Notes: a model not told the origin generated them from the sequence alone. 64,000 nucleotides of DNA from Ilex aquifolium (GCA_951799425.1 OX637409.1:14001460-14065459); one strand, 5' to 3'; numbered from the stretch's first letter, positions 45,699 to 57,697 are shown. Made by a program: numbers and translations.

Positions 45699-46283
45699 AA
45701 AGGGCATGGCCCTGGGGGCAGAGTCTCAGGGACTCTTGCCTCCAAATAAAGAACGGGAACAAGCCTCTTAGAAAGGGCATGACCCTGGGGGTAGAGTCTC
45801 AGGGACTCTTGCCTCCAAATAAAAAACGGGAGCAAGTCTCATGGAAAGGGCATGGTCCTGGGGGCAGAGTCTCAGGGACTCTTGCCTCCAAATAAAAAAC
45901 AGGGGCAAGCCTCCTAGAAAGGGCATGGCCCTGGGGGCAGAGTCTTAGAGACTCTTGCCTCCAAATAAAGAATAGGAGTAAGCCTCCTGGAAAGGGCATG
46001 ACCCTAGGGGTAGAGTCTCAGGGACTCTTGCCTCCAAATAAAGGACAAGAGCAAGCCTCCTGGAAAGGGCATGGCCTTGGGGGGCAGAGTCTCAAGGACT
46101 CTTGCCTTCGAATAAAGAACATGAGCAAGCCTCCTAGAAAGGGCATGGCCCTGGGGGCAGAGTCTTAGGGACTCCTGCCTCCAAATAATGCACAGGAACA
46201 AGCCTCCTGTAAAGGGTATGGTCCTGGGGGAAGGGCCTCAAGGACTCTTGCCTCCAAATGGATAGGAGCACGTCTCCTAGACA
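45699..46283 (+). repeat. 73-bp minisatellite, eight units, in E1
   Basis: Units start with aaagggcatg at 45699, 45772, 45845, 45918, 45991, 46064, 46138 and 46211. Period is 73 bp, except one unit of 74 (an added g). Each unit contains gggactcttgcctccaaata. It lies between the integrase end and the antisense gene. Open frames on minus across it are a by-product of the period. Confidence 0.96.
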
Positions 46284-46845
46284 GGGCACAACCCGGGGAC
46301 CGAGACTCGGGAACCAGTCTTCAACTAATATGCAGGGGTGTGCCCCCTGAATGGAAAATGTCCCTTGAAGAAGGGCGCTGATCGGCTGTGTTGCTCAGGA
46401 TAAGGATGCTTAGCCACGCAGCATCTAACAAAACAGACGTGGGTAATCTGGGCATGATCACCCCTAAGAGTTCTCACAAACTTCGAGGCCGACCTATGTG
46501 GTATGCTTGCACAAGTACATGGGTGAGGTTGACTCAGTTCGGTGTCAATGAGGCAAAGGAAACCCCTCCCCCCCCGGACGCATAACGCGTCCTCGGGGCC
46601 GAGGAACGTCAAGACTTATTCTATCCGAAGGAGGTACCCTCCAAAGAATTTAAAGCTCCTTGACCCCAAGGGTCAGCACTTGGAAGTTAGGAGTTTTCGA
46701 AGTTAGAAGTTATTTATAAATACGCAAAAATCAAAGGAGCATACATAAAGAGAAGTGATTTTTTCATTCCAAAAGATGGGGCTTTGCGTGATCGGGCTAC
46801 AAAAAAAAAAAGAAAAAGTACAGAGGAAAATAGAAAATCCTAAGT
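46284..46845. other. E1 non-coding stretch between minisatellite and antisense gene
   Basis: Partial minisatellite-like bases up to about 46330, then sequence with no recognised domain. A cctcggggccgaggaa palindrome near 46592 recalls the LTR boxes. Confidence 0.5.
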
Positions 46846-48566
46846 CTAGGCTGCTGGAGGGGGAGGACTGAACACTTCACCACCAGCATCTCCAGCAACA
46901 TCCCCAAAAATTTCTTCTATGCTGGGAGAAGAGGCAACAGTGGGGGCGTCGGCGAGAGCAGCGGGAGCAGATGAGGCCAGAGTTGGAAGGTCGGCCTCTG
47001 GCAGCACTTCGGCATCTAGGACCGGGACCGGGGCCTCTGGCAGATTATCAGCATCTTGCACTTGGGCATTGGCTGCATCTTCAGCCGCGACCTCTGCCGT
47101 GGCCCGCAGCATATCCTCTGAAGGCACGTACTCATGCATGAGGAACATGGGAGATTCGGGGGGAACCCCAGTTGCCCTTAGCACCTCATCCCACCCTTTC
47201 TTGAAGAATTCCCTCTTGTTCTCTTCAAGAGCAGGCAAGATGTCGTCAGCACATTCGTCCGAGAGTTACTAGCACGGTAGGAGAAGGCCCCCTAACTTCG
47301 GCTACCTCTACTTCAGCTCCTTCGGCGACCCCCTCTACCTCGACCTCGGTGGCCCTGTCAATATCCTCCTCCAAATTCTACTCTGAGTGCTGTTCCAAGG
47401 TCTGCTCAAAAAGCTCGGACCACCTGGAGGGGTCGTAGGGCTGAGGAAGTTGAGAAAATTTGTTATACCCTGGTCTATAGCCCAGGAGCACGTGAGCTGA
47501 TCGACCAAACCCGTCGCCGATGTACCCCCAGACGGTCACAAGGTCGCCGAAGTTCACTAGATGTCGGGGTGGAGGAGCAAATTCACGAGAAGAGACGTCT
47601 GCACAAGAGAAGAGAAGAACATTAAGACTTGTATTAATTAATGTCAGAAAGTTAAAAAGCCAAGAAGAGAGGGAAAACCGACGTACTCGTTGTTTGCCAC
47701 TCCTTGGGGCAGGACAAGCCACCGTACTCGGGGTCGATCCCCCTCTCCCAGGCACCGCTGAAGATTAGCAAATCATCCTTGTACCCATTGTCCGAGTCAG
47801 GGAGATGGGTTACAAGGTACATGGATGGGTCCCTAGCTTTTAGAGAGAAGCTTCACTGGGGCATCACCCTCAACAAAGTACAGTAAAAGAGAATGTCCTC
47901 GAGGCCGAGGTTGACCCCGAGGCGCCTATTGAGCTCGATCACCCCCATTATTATCTTAAAGATGTTGAGGCAACACTGCCCCGGGAAAAGACGAAACCGG
48001 GACAAGAATTGAAGGAGCAGTGGAGGAAGGGGGAATCTGATCCCTCCCTCCATAATAGCCTTCGTATAAAAAGGCATGCCGCCCTCGGCGCCGACGTTGA
48101 AACGGTGGCGTGCAGGGTTAAAGTCATCCAGGCCGACGCTTCGGGGAATGTCGTAGTGGGCTTTAAAATTGGTTATCTGTTGGATACCTTTGACCGTGTA
48201 CTTCCTCGGCCTAGAGGTCCCAGCCTCTTGGACCTCAGAGACAGGGCGGCGACTCCTCGGCATGATTCAGAAAGAAGAAGAAGGGGATTCCTAGTTATGT
48301 TCTCTAAAAAAAGAGTCCTAAGGGACACTACAAGATGCCAAACGACAGAAATGGGAATCTAGGAGACTATCATGAGATTCCTAGGTTCTCAAAACTGAGA
48401 TAATGGGGGATCTGGAAGGCGACCAGTTGCTGAAAAAATGAAAGAAAGAAAAAAGTGGAACAAAATACTCACAGGGAAAAAGGAGCGATGGAATGGACTG
48501 GACTGGAGGCTTGGTGACCTTTTCTCCTTCGAAGGTGGCTGGAAAGGGTGCTGGCTCTTTAGGCAA
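46846..48566 (-). pseudogene. E1 antisense gene (PF04195-like, intron-containing)
   Basis: Antisense to the element between pol and the 3' LTR. A TATA box lies at 48681-48688, and a possible first exon begins at ATG 48566 with a GTGAGT donor near 48479. The main domain (48263-47853) begins MPRSRRPVSE and contains IMEGGIRFPLPPLLL and NRRLGVNLGLEDILFY, typical of the 'putative gypsy type transposon' family. A spliced continuation after acceptor TTGTGCAG (ends 47599) has HVLLGYRPGYNKFSQ. The C-terminal part (47238-46846) has REFFKKGWDEVL and an Ala/Pro-rich tail. Compared with E2, the coiled-coil middle is missing. Function is unknown; similar antisense ORFs are reported in Tat elements. Confidence 0.6.
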
Positions 48567-48680
48567 ATAGCAGAAGGTGGTGGTTCTTCATAGACAGCAG
48601 ATTACTCCGACGAAGTTCTCCGGTGAAAATCTTCGAAATAACAAACGAATCAAAAGTGAAGAAAGAGGGGGGAGGCTCTA

Positions 48681-48688
48681 TTTATATA
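48681..48688 (-). promoter_or_regulatory. TATA box of the E1 antisense gene
   Basis: TATATAAA on minus (within CCTATATAAATAG), about 115 bp upstream of ATG 48566. Confidence 0.55.
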
Positions 48689-48858
48689 GGCCCTCTGACC
48701 CTATCATTGGTGCACGAAACACGAAGATAGGCGCATTCAATGCGCACGATCTCCAAAAGACGGAAAACGGCTAAAAGCATTGATGGGACAGTTGAGCCCT
48801 TTCACCTTCCGACAACACGTCTCCCCTCCGTAAGAAGATTAAAGGGCTGGGGGGTAGT

Positions 48859-50056
48859 TGATGGGACACTCCTGAGAAAGGAGTAGATCGCGGCACGTGT
48901 CCTCGACACCGAGGACATCTATTGTCTCTGACAACACCACGTGTCCCCTGCACCAAGTATGTCCTCCCATTTGATGGAACCACGTGTCCTCGGCATCGAG
49001 GCACGTCTTGCTCTCCGACAAACACCACGTGTCCTCAGCACCAAAACACGTCTTGTTCTCTGACGACGACGACACAATTCCTTCGGCGCCGAGGACATTC
49101 CCATTCTCTTAAACCACGTACCCTCGGCTCCGAGGGTACCTCCACTCCAAAACACCCGGGTGTCCTCGGCTTCAGGGATATTTACTGGGACTCTGGCCTT
49201 GCCACATAACTCCGACTTCTAGAAAGGCTACTGATTGACAGCTGATCAGTCTCAGCTAGACTAGGAATCATGAGGGTACTCTGCACAATGAGGTCAGAAT
49301 GGCAGGACCAACACAACACTCCACAAGGGGAGTCGGACGCATGGCATAAAGTGCAGGATGAGGGGCAAATAGACAAAAATACCCCTACTGACATGCGGCT
49401 GTCTAATGCAAGCATTTAATGAATCCTCAGTCAATGAGACATCAATAGTGACTCAAGAAGCCAGGAAGGAGGGGCATTAATTGCTCTAGTACCAGGACAT
49501 TTAATGTCTCAACATTGAATAAAGAGCATTAAATGCTCCGGGATTCGAGCATTTAGTGTCTTTGCATAAAAGTAAGATCATTGATTGCTCGGGGATCCGA
49601 GCAATTAATAATGGGGTCTCCCCCATGCGAAATAGGGGGCACACTGCCCCATATCTGGACAATACCTACTATCTAGGTCCCCAGTAATGATGAGCCTTTG
49701 GTGGGTATAAATAGCTTCAAAAAATACAATGCAAAGGTACGCAAAGTCGCTCTTCAAGAATACACAACAGTGCTTTCTTTTTTCTCTCTCTCAAAGAACT
49801 GACTTGATCGTAGGAGGAGATACTCCGGAAACACTCCGGCGCCCTTTCTAACCTGTTTTCTGTGTTCTAGGAACCACCGGCGATACGCCGGAATCCATCG
49901 TACAACTCCTGCATCAATTCATCACCACTCCTTAGGCCCCCTTTGGCCCTCTCAACCCCTTCCTTGCCACGGGATCTTCGACACTCGAGGCAAATACGAG
50001 CTCACCAAGGGAGATATCTGTCTTTTACAACTATTGTGCGAAAATCATTGCGCACA
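48859..50056 (+). repeat. E1 3' LTR
   Basis: 1198 bp from tgatgggacac to cgcaca, preceded by the polypurine tract gggggtagt. It retains TATAAATAG at about 49707-49715, and is followed by TSD aggag (50057-50061). Confidence 0.93.
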
Positions 50057-50061
50057 AGGAG

Positions 50062-50650
50062 AAAACAAAAGAAAATTGATCCCCCCCTTTCTCTATCTCT
50101 CTCTCTGTCATATAAGAAACTAGCATCATTAGCGTACTCTAACTCGTGGTTGCATTACATTAACTCCTGCTTATTCATAGCCACCCCTAAACTATATAGT
50201 TATAGGATTAATCAAGCCTCAAATTTAGAAGGTGCATCCCTAATGGGTTGATCATTTATAATAAGGTGAATGATAACCATCAACCCAACTCGGTATAAAT
50301 CCATTCAAGGACAGAGATATCCATGCATTTACCAAAGGATTTGTGGTTTTGGTACCAACCGGAAGATATGAATAACTGCAAGAGAGACGCTATTTTAGAC
50401 GTCAAGTGATTTCTATTTTTTTTTATCAGAAATAAGAGAATATTATTAATAAAAAAGATAAAAGATAAAGACTTACATGAGAGGACAAGGGATCCTCTAA
50501 TAAAAAATAAAAAAAAAGGTCAGTACATTTTGAACTAAATTCTTCCTTTCCTAGCCATGAAAAGAATAACAGGAGTTAAACTACCAGGAATTTCTATCAT
50601 TTTCCTTCTCTCTCCTGAGTCCTGACTGATATTACCATCCCTTTGCACAC
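50062..50650. other. Spacer after E1, nothing identifiable
   Basis: A CT repeat near 50088-50106 and an AT-rich stretch (50400-50520) resembling a decayed LINE or SINE tail. No coding signal. Confidence 0.45.
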
Positions 50651-50653
50651 CCC

Positions 50654-51130
50654 ATGCTAGTCGAGATATACTTGACGAGCCCAAATCTAATTGGGTCAGA
50701 CCCAATTAATCAAGTAAGCCCAGATCCATTAGGAAGGCATGCCAAGTCCGGTTCATCAATCCAACTCAGTCCAAGGTTCAAGGAGCCTAGGAAGATAAGA
50801 GCACGTGGGAGAGAGATTATCGGGATACTCACTCTTGAAAATCAAGGCTATCTTAATTGTACTTACTTTTTGTAACTATCCACCCCGAAGAATTAGTACC
50901 CTCACACTCACGTCGCCGCCTCACCTCACCGCCTTACCATGCCTATAAATTGTAAGTTATCTCCATTGAGAAGGACATCTCACAACACATTGAGTTTTGC
51001 CTCTACACCCCTCTACACACACTTTTTCTCTCCTAACTATTGTATCTCTTCCGGAGTTAACCATTGCTCTCACCCCCGTTCACCATACTTCATCAATAAA
51101 AACCCCCCGGCCACCGTTGCCGTTTTTCAG
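50654..51130 (+). mobile_element. Possible solo LTR
   Basis: Starts with TG (tgctagtcgag), has a TATA-like cctataaattg at about 50941 followed by a pyrimidine-rich transcribed-looking leader, and ends near 51130. There is no internal region, no second copy in the window and no certain target-site duplication. Weak call from architecture only. Confidence 0.3.
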
Positions 51131-52302
51131 AGTGGAGTAAGTTACTCATACCAAACCACTATATATCTGTGTGTTGACTCAATATTTACATTACTGTCAT
51201 TTATTGATTATTTATTGTCCATTAATTACATCTTATCACACAGTCGACTGTTGATCTTGTACGAGACTATTTTGTGCATCATCAATATTGTTACGATTCG
51301 ATATTTTCAACTTATAAAATACAGCAGTGTCATTGGAAACTTATGGCAAATTTCACTTGCTCTTCTCTAACCCTTGGATACTTGAGACCATGCAAACCAA
51401 TTAGGAAAATTGGGCATGAACAGAGAAAGTTTTTGAACAAAATCTGGGTACGGGCGTAACATCAGCTTCTTCATAGGAATCCCACTCCGAAGACATGAAT
51501 TAATATTAGTGCAGATTGCCCGGAGAATGAAAAATTAATTGATCCTTAGCTAGTAAGTTAGCTTCCCACGGATGGTAAGTAACAACACAACATTTCACCG
51601 TATGTTTACCCAGACGCCATACTCTTCTTGCCTAGCCATTTTGGACAGAGCAGTCTTTATATGGTATAACAAGCCATTACCAAATTGTATCCATTTGCCA
51701 CTGTGTTTAGATCAAATGTGGTGGCAACCTCAGGTGGCCAATATGAAATGAAGGTCAATGGATCAGGGGAGCACAAATTGTTCACCATTCCCTCACCGAT
51801 ATAGATGTATCAAGCCTCCGTATAAGCCTACACCTAAGGTTGTCACAATAACACGGCACAAATCGAACACAAAATTAATGGGTCGGATACAAATTTAAAT
51901 GGGTTAGTGAATAAAATGGGTCAACACAATTAAACATGAAAAAACCTCATGTTAGGTTCATATCAAAATTATGTTAGCTTGATTTTGACCCGAATAATCA
52001 TATATTTTAAATGGATTGACATGATTTGGACACGAACCCGACTTAACTCATTATAGATCCGTTCAACCCGTTTACCCAAGTATATAAAAGCAAAAAAAAA
52101 AAAAACATAACCTTAACTTCGATTGCGTTTGACAACGTTTTTGTTTGTGTTTTCGAAAAAATAAAAATAGTTTTTATTTTTTGTGTGATAAAAAATTGAA
52201 AACATAAAATATGTTTGGTAATCATTTATATTTAAAAAATTATGAAAATAAAAATAAAAAACATATTTGATAACCACTTAAAATTATGCCCTAGTTTTTT
52301 TT
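51131..52302. other. Spacer, nothing identifiable
   Basis: Mixed AT-rich sequence with no supported gene. Short frames lack domains. Confidence 0.45.
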
Positions 52303-52596
52303 TGAACACACACTAGACACAACCTCTTAGCAAGAGGAAGTGCTCAGTGAGATATTTGAATAACACACACACCCAAAGCAATCCCGATGTGGGATTGCCC
52401 AGTCCCCCGACACCCCGGTGGATTACCATAATCGCAGGGCCTTTGGCCCAAAGTGTGGGATTCCAGCTCAACACCGAAACGCCCGTATACATGCGCCCCA
52501 AAGGGCTTTTTCAGTTTTTTTGAACATACACTAGACACAACCTCTTAGCAAGAGGAAGTGCCCAGTGAGATATTTGAATAACACACACACCCAAAG
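52303..52596. repeat. Pair of 76-bp direct repeats around a 142-bp core
   Basis: Repeats at 52303-52378 and 52521-52596 differ at a few bases. Each starts tgaaca, contains the hairpin cctcttagcaagagg and ends acacccaaag. The core holds palindromes such as gggcctttggccc. It could be a miniature LTR-like element or a local tandem duplication. Confidence 0.8.
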
Positions 52597-52675
52597 TTGA
52601 AAATGTACAAAATGGTGGTTATGATATCCAATCTAAGGACAAAAGAATAGAAGATTACAATATAAAAAAGAAAAA

Positions 52676-53680
52676 ATTACACCAAGATTCTCTGAGATTT
52701 GTCACTTAATTACTCAGACCCTTAATATTTAAAATATTACACACAGACCTCCTGAAGTTTGTATGCGCGTGACACTTAAACCCCTGCAGTCAAATGTCCG
52801 CTAGTAAATTACACTCAGACTCTCTGAAGTTTGTAAACGTATAATACTTAGACCCTTCAAGTTTAAAATTTTATACTTAGACCAAAAATACTCTAATCAA
52901 AGATAGATTATCAAATATTTTAAATTTTACAATCAAAATTCATGTTCTATTGTATCATTTATTGAAATAAAATCAAAAATAAAAAGCCAAATTTTTCTTA
53001 AAAAATGGTAATTAGTATATAATTTTACTATCTATTGGAATAAAATTAAAAAATCAAACAAGGGGTCTAAGCCATTCAATCAAAATTCATGTTCTATTAA
53101 GTCATTTATTGAAATAAAATAAAAATAAAAATCTAATTTTTTCTTAAAAAATCATAATTAGTATACAATTATACTATCTATTGGAATAAAATTAAAAAAT
53201 CAAATAAGGGGTCAAACTGTAATTGACACAATATCTTCTAGCTTTAATTGCGGGTAATTTGGTCGTTTAAACGACCAAATTAAATTCCAATAGATAGTAT
53301 TATTATATACTAATTATGATTTTTTAAGAAAAAATTACATTTTTATTTTTAATTTTATTTCAATAAATGTCATAATAAAACATGAATTTTAGTTGTAAAA
53401 TTTAAAATATTTAATATTCTATCTTTAATTGGAGTATTTTTGGTTTAAGTATAATATTTTAAATTTGAAGGGTCTACGTATTACACACTTATGAATTTTA
53501 GGAGGTCTGAGTGTAATTTATTAATGGATATACTAACGAACATTGACGGCATGATCTGTGATCTAAATGTTACTCGCATATAAACATTTTGAGAGTCTGT
53601 GTATAATATTTTAAATATCAGATAATTTGAGTAATTAAGTGACAAACTTCATGGATTTGAGTGAAATTATCCCATATAAA
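52676..53680. mobile_element. Foldback MITE-like element, longer copy
   Basis: Both ends carry the same ~200-bp sequence in inverted orientation (ggatttga...gtgacaaacttcatgg on the right versus gagatttgtcacttaatt on the left). The arms continue as long inverted repeats to the centre near 53225-53260. Shares almost everything with 15990-16840. No transposase; probably Mutator-type by style, but I could not identify a target-site duplication. Confidence 0.7.
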
Positions 53681-53982
53681 TGTTAACACTTAACTTGTAG
53701 CTGGCGCACTTTAAAAGGCCAACGCTACTACATCCAACCAATGACATGCTTTTAGAAGGCAAGCGTACACATCTCTCCTTGTCTGTGTCGATGTGAGACT
53801 AGATGTAGTGTATTTAAAAATGCCATGATTCTTCTTCGGCTCTTCTATTTTATCAATACCTTTAAGTATACATTTGAGCTACTTTCCCTTTCTTCCACTT
53901 TTTATTTTATTGTTTTGGGTCATCACATTGTTACTGTTTTTATCAAATATTCAATACTTATTAGCAAATTTTTTCATATTCT
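53681..53982. other. Short spacer before Gypsy E2
   Basis: No gene. A short frame at 53825-54016 runs into the LTR and is not supported. Confidence 0.5.
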
Positions 53983-54726
53983 TGCACATGTGAATTCTTG
54001 TAATGAATTGAGATAGCAATATGTTGGACGATCCTGAATAATGAACCTGAAACAATCAAATGATTAGGAAAGGGACCGGTATGTACCCGGCTAATTCCCT
54101 CCGAAGCTCAAGTCAGTTGACATTAGAGTAATCAGCACAATGTATTCTCTATTTTCAGATTGTATACCTTAGCCAACTTCTTCAAGAGTATTTATACCTG
54201 AGTTTGCAATAATAGCAGTGCCCTTGAGTCCCATTTTAGAATTTAATGGTTTGCACTCATATCCTAGCATAATGAGTGTCATCCCATCAAATCTTCTTAA
54301 GACTAGTCTCCTTGGGCGAGTTGATCTATGCTCGGGACCCACCGAACATTCATGGTTCAACCCTCGATCATTAAATACCTCTTCTATGTGCTTGACACCT
54401 ACACCCGAGCGCTCACTAGTCGGGAATAAGGACCCTCGGGGTTGACCGAGGACTTCATATCAGTGTAATAGCCATTAATGCCTCCTAATGATGAATGTGT
54501 ATGCACTTTTCGAGGATCTGGACCCTCATTAATGGCTCTGTTACAGCCACTCAAGACCCCCATTAATGAGTTGTTAGATCTTTTTTAATGCTTGGCTCTG
54601 AGGGGCGTACTCAGCCCTTTCTAACATAACTCCTCGGCGCTTTTTCCAGGCGCGCTTTGCACGCCCTAGCGGCTGTAACTGTCCACATGTCCATTCATTA
54701 CTGTCAAGCCGCCTAAAGTCCCGTCA
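53983..54726 (-). repeat. E2 3' LTR
   Basis: 744 bp. On minus it starts TGACGGGACTTTAGG and ends ATGTGCA. Contains a TATAAATA box (minus) near 54199. Confidence 0.88.
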
Positions 54727-55079
54727 ACTGCCCCCAGCTTCCATTTTTCTTGCGTCATGGGTAGGTGGCACACGGAGAGTGGAGGCTTCCTCAGCACGGC
54801 TGAATTTTAGGGGCGGTTACTCGCATGTTTAGCGTTGGATTTCAAATTTCCAATTGATGGTTTGTTTCCTCGATTCCCGCTCACGTCACAGTTAGTAAAA
54901 ATAAGGGAATTTGTGGCCCATTCGAGACTCTTTGGATATTCGTCCTCTCAAACTGAAACTATCTCCCATGTAACTCTTCTTTTTACTCTCGAGCAGATCC
55001 TCTGAAGCCACTGAATTGTAAGTATTCCTTTGCCTATACTTTCTTCTTCCTCTCTTCCATTCTCTTCTCCCTTTTTATA

Positions 55080-57368
55080 GAAAGCCTAAATAACCAGGGG
55101 ACATAAGCAGGTTGAGAAAAACCCAAGTAAATGATGCCCGTATAGAGAATTTTAGGTCCACCTACAATATTCCCGAGCTTGTTTTTACCTTTGTTTTCGA
55201 CCCCAGATTCCATAGGACAGACATAGGTAGTGTTGACCTTATGCCCTTCCACACCAACGGCATCATGGAGGGTGGAGTTAGGTTCCCTCTCCCACCTCTT
55301 CTTCTTAAGGTCTTCATGCACCTGAGGCTCTTCTCTTTTCAGTGTTGCATAAACCTTTTTAGAGTAGTGATGGGCGTTGTCGCCTTGAATGCTCGGCTGG
55401 GGATGAATCTCGGGGTGGACGATATATTATTTTGCTATAACTTGAAGTTGGTCAGTAATGACAAGTACTACTTGCAATCACGGGGCCCTTCCATGTACTT
55501 GGTGATGCACATGCCTAACTCAGACAAAGGATACACTCGGGATCACATCATGCTCGGCGATAGATGGGAGACAGGTGAAGGATCCGAGTATGATGACCTC
55601 TACTACCCCAAAGTACCGAGGGATCCAAGTGGGTACCAAGGGATCCAAGTGGGCACTTCACCGAGTTCATCACCACTCGGCTGTTATTATTGTTTAGGAC
55701 CTTTTGTTTTCTTTTGCAGAGGGGTACAAAAGGGACGCTACCTAGCCTCCGAAAGCTTTCGTCGCCTTTGACAATTTTCTAAGGGTCTGGTCTCACAAGC
55801 TCAGTGACCTCTTTGCTCGGGCAACACACGTGCTTCTCGGATACCGCCCCGGCTACACCCGATTCTCTCAAATCCCTCCACATTTCAATCCTTCCATCTG
55901 GGTGGACCATTCTTCGGAAGAAGAGGACGAGGAGGCAAACCTTGAAAAATTCCCTGAACGTGATTCTAAAACCACCCCAATAGTACACCACTGTCCTTCT
56001 GAAGCCGAGATGTTTCGCATTCCCCCCATCACTACAAAAAGCTTGGAGGCCGCCTTCGTGGGTAGGAGGGCCCTGGCAGCCCTTCGGGAACCGCGCCCAT
56101 CGTTGTTCCTCCCCCACCCCTCCATTGCGACAAGAAGAGCCACGACAACAGTAGCAAAGGCACCACCACCACCAACAACAAGTCCCGCTGGGGGTCCAAC
56201 ATCAGCGACGAAGGCGCCAAGATGAACCCTCGGAACGAAGAAGCGATCGGCAAGGGCAGCGCCGCAGACAGGAAGGCGACTCGTTTGTTGAGTACCGAGT
56301 AAAATACCGACACGACGTCTCAGCGCCTTCCGGTCCTACCGAATGGGCCCCCCGAGCAATCACAAGAAGGGGGCAAGCCGTTCTGGAGTTTGAATCCATC
56401 ATTCACTCCCCCGATGTGGCCCTAGCTGTCAGCGGGACCATGCACTTCGACTCCGACATGGCGATTCTAGAAGAGTATGGGGACAACCGTCTCCTCCAGG
56501 GAATGGTCCACCACAACTTGGTGGTAGGTATTTCTGACTTTTTCTTTTCTTTGATGCTTTCCTGCCGTGACCGTGTCCTCACACTTGAACTTTTCTTTCC
56601 CAGACTTGCCAACAAATGGGGGTCATCATCGATTGTTTCTAGGCTTATCGGAGCAGAGCCGAGAAGTCCCAAGCCGAGCTTGCGAAGAAGGACCTCCATA
56701 TTGGCCAAGTGGAAAGGATGGTCGCCGATCAAACAAGGAACATCACTGACCTGATCCGAAAAGCTGAGGCCTTAACCTCCGAGTTAGACAAAAGCAAGGA
56801 GGCTAAGGCCGAAGTTGTGAGAAGGACGGAGGAGGCCGAGCTGAAGGTTTCTGCTGCGGATGGCAAGTTGCTGCAAGCCGAGGCTAACTGCGTGACACTA
56901 ACTTCAAAAGTGGAGGCACTGGAGAAAGATAAAGTTGGGGAAGTGGGGAGGACGAACACCGCCTGCGCCGATGTCTACCAGTAGTGCTACGAACAATTCA
57001 TCCCGGCCTTTGACGACGGGCAAAAAAAGTCCTTCAAGAAAGGTTGGGATGAGGCACTCCAAGCTGCAGGGGTGGCTGCTGACTCTAAATTCTCCTCAAT
57101 GCACACTTACCTTCCTCAATAAAGGGTTGATGTGCCCACGGCGCCACAAGACGTTCAACCCAGTGCCAAGGTGGCCCCAGCCGAGGAAACGGTGGAGGCA
57201 GCTGTTGCGATAGTGCCGATTACTGTGAACGGCAATAATTCAGAGGGAATGTCTCCTCTCCGGCTTCCTTCTCCAACACTCCTTATGCATCCCCAGTATC
57301 CCTCCATCCTAGAAACTCCTACTATTAATCCAGGTGGGGCCGAGTTCGGGAACTTGATGAATGCTTGA
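55080..57368 (+). pseudogene. E2 antisense gene (PF04195-like domain, coiled coil, conserved C-terminus)
   Basis: On plus, antisense to E2 pol. N-terminal domain (about 55112-55690) has IMEGGVRFPLPPLLLKVF and NARLGMNLGVDDILF, homologous to E1. An intron acceptor tttcttttgcag ends at 55719, and the next exon gives KAFVAFDNFL and HVLLGYRPGYTRFSQ after one TAG. A basic and proline-rich region follows. Then comes a heptad-like, charged coiled coil (56709-56984: LTSELDKSKEAKAEVV and so on), and a C-terminal motif KKSFKKGWDEALQAAGV (about 57025-57075) shared with E1. Stops at 56982-56984 and elsewhere indicate decay. Function unknown. Confidence 0.6.
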
Positions 57369-57697
57369 TCTTGGAGGGGAAGGGTCTCTGAGGAGGCACC
57401 AAGCGCAGCTCGGCGACGAGGAGCTCAGAGGTGACCTCAGCGATGAGGTTTGAACTGAAAACCCCAAAACTCCCAAGACTTGCTCTCTATTGTTTTTGTT
57501 TCGTTATTGTTTTTTTTTTTGCATGCCTGGAGGACGCATAGCCTCCCTTTTGTCAATGTATCCCCTTTGTTTTTGATTCTGGTAAATGGTGTTTCTGAGC
57601 TATGATGTGCACATGACTAGCCAATCGCTGGCCTTCGAGGCTCATTTAGCTTTTTGAAAGCGCACAAGTATGGGGGTTTATCCCTCTCAGGGCGATT

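Larger units (their letters stand above)
38730..50056 (+). mobile_element. Ty3/Gypsy (Tat-type) retrotransposon E1
   Basis: 11.3 kb with LTRs, TSD, PBS (40029-40047, TTGGCGCCGTCTGTGGGAA) and polypurine tract (48850-48858). Order on plus: gag, protease, RT, RNase H, second RNase H-like domain, integrase, 73-bp minisatellite, antisense gene. The extra RNase H and antisense ORF are known from the plant Tat lineage. Several in-frame stops and frameshifts make it non-autonomous. Confidence 0.94.

Noticed and set aside
45578-46201. Overlapping minus-strand frames with repeated LYPQGHALS-like words
   Set aside because: They come from the 73-bp minisatellite read in antisense, not from a repeat protein gene.
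45699-46283. CRISPR-like regular array
   Set aside because: Units are contiguous 73-bp copies with no unique spacers, inside a plant retrotransposon.
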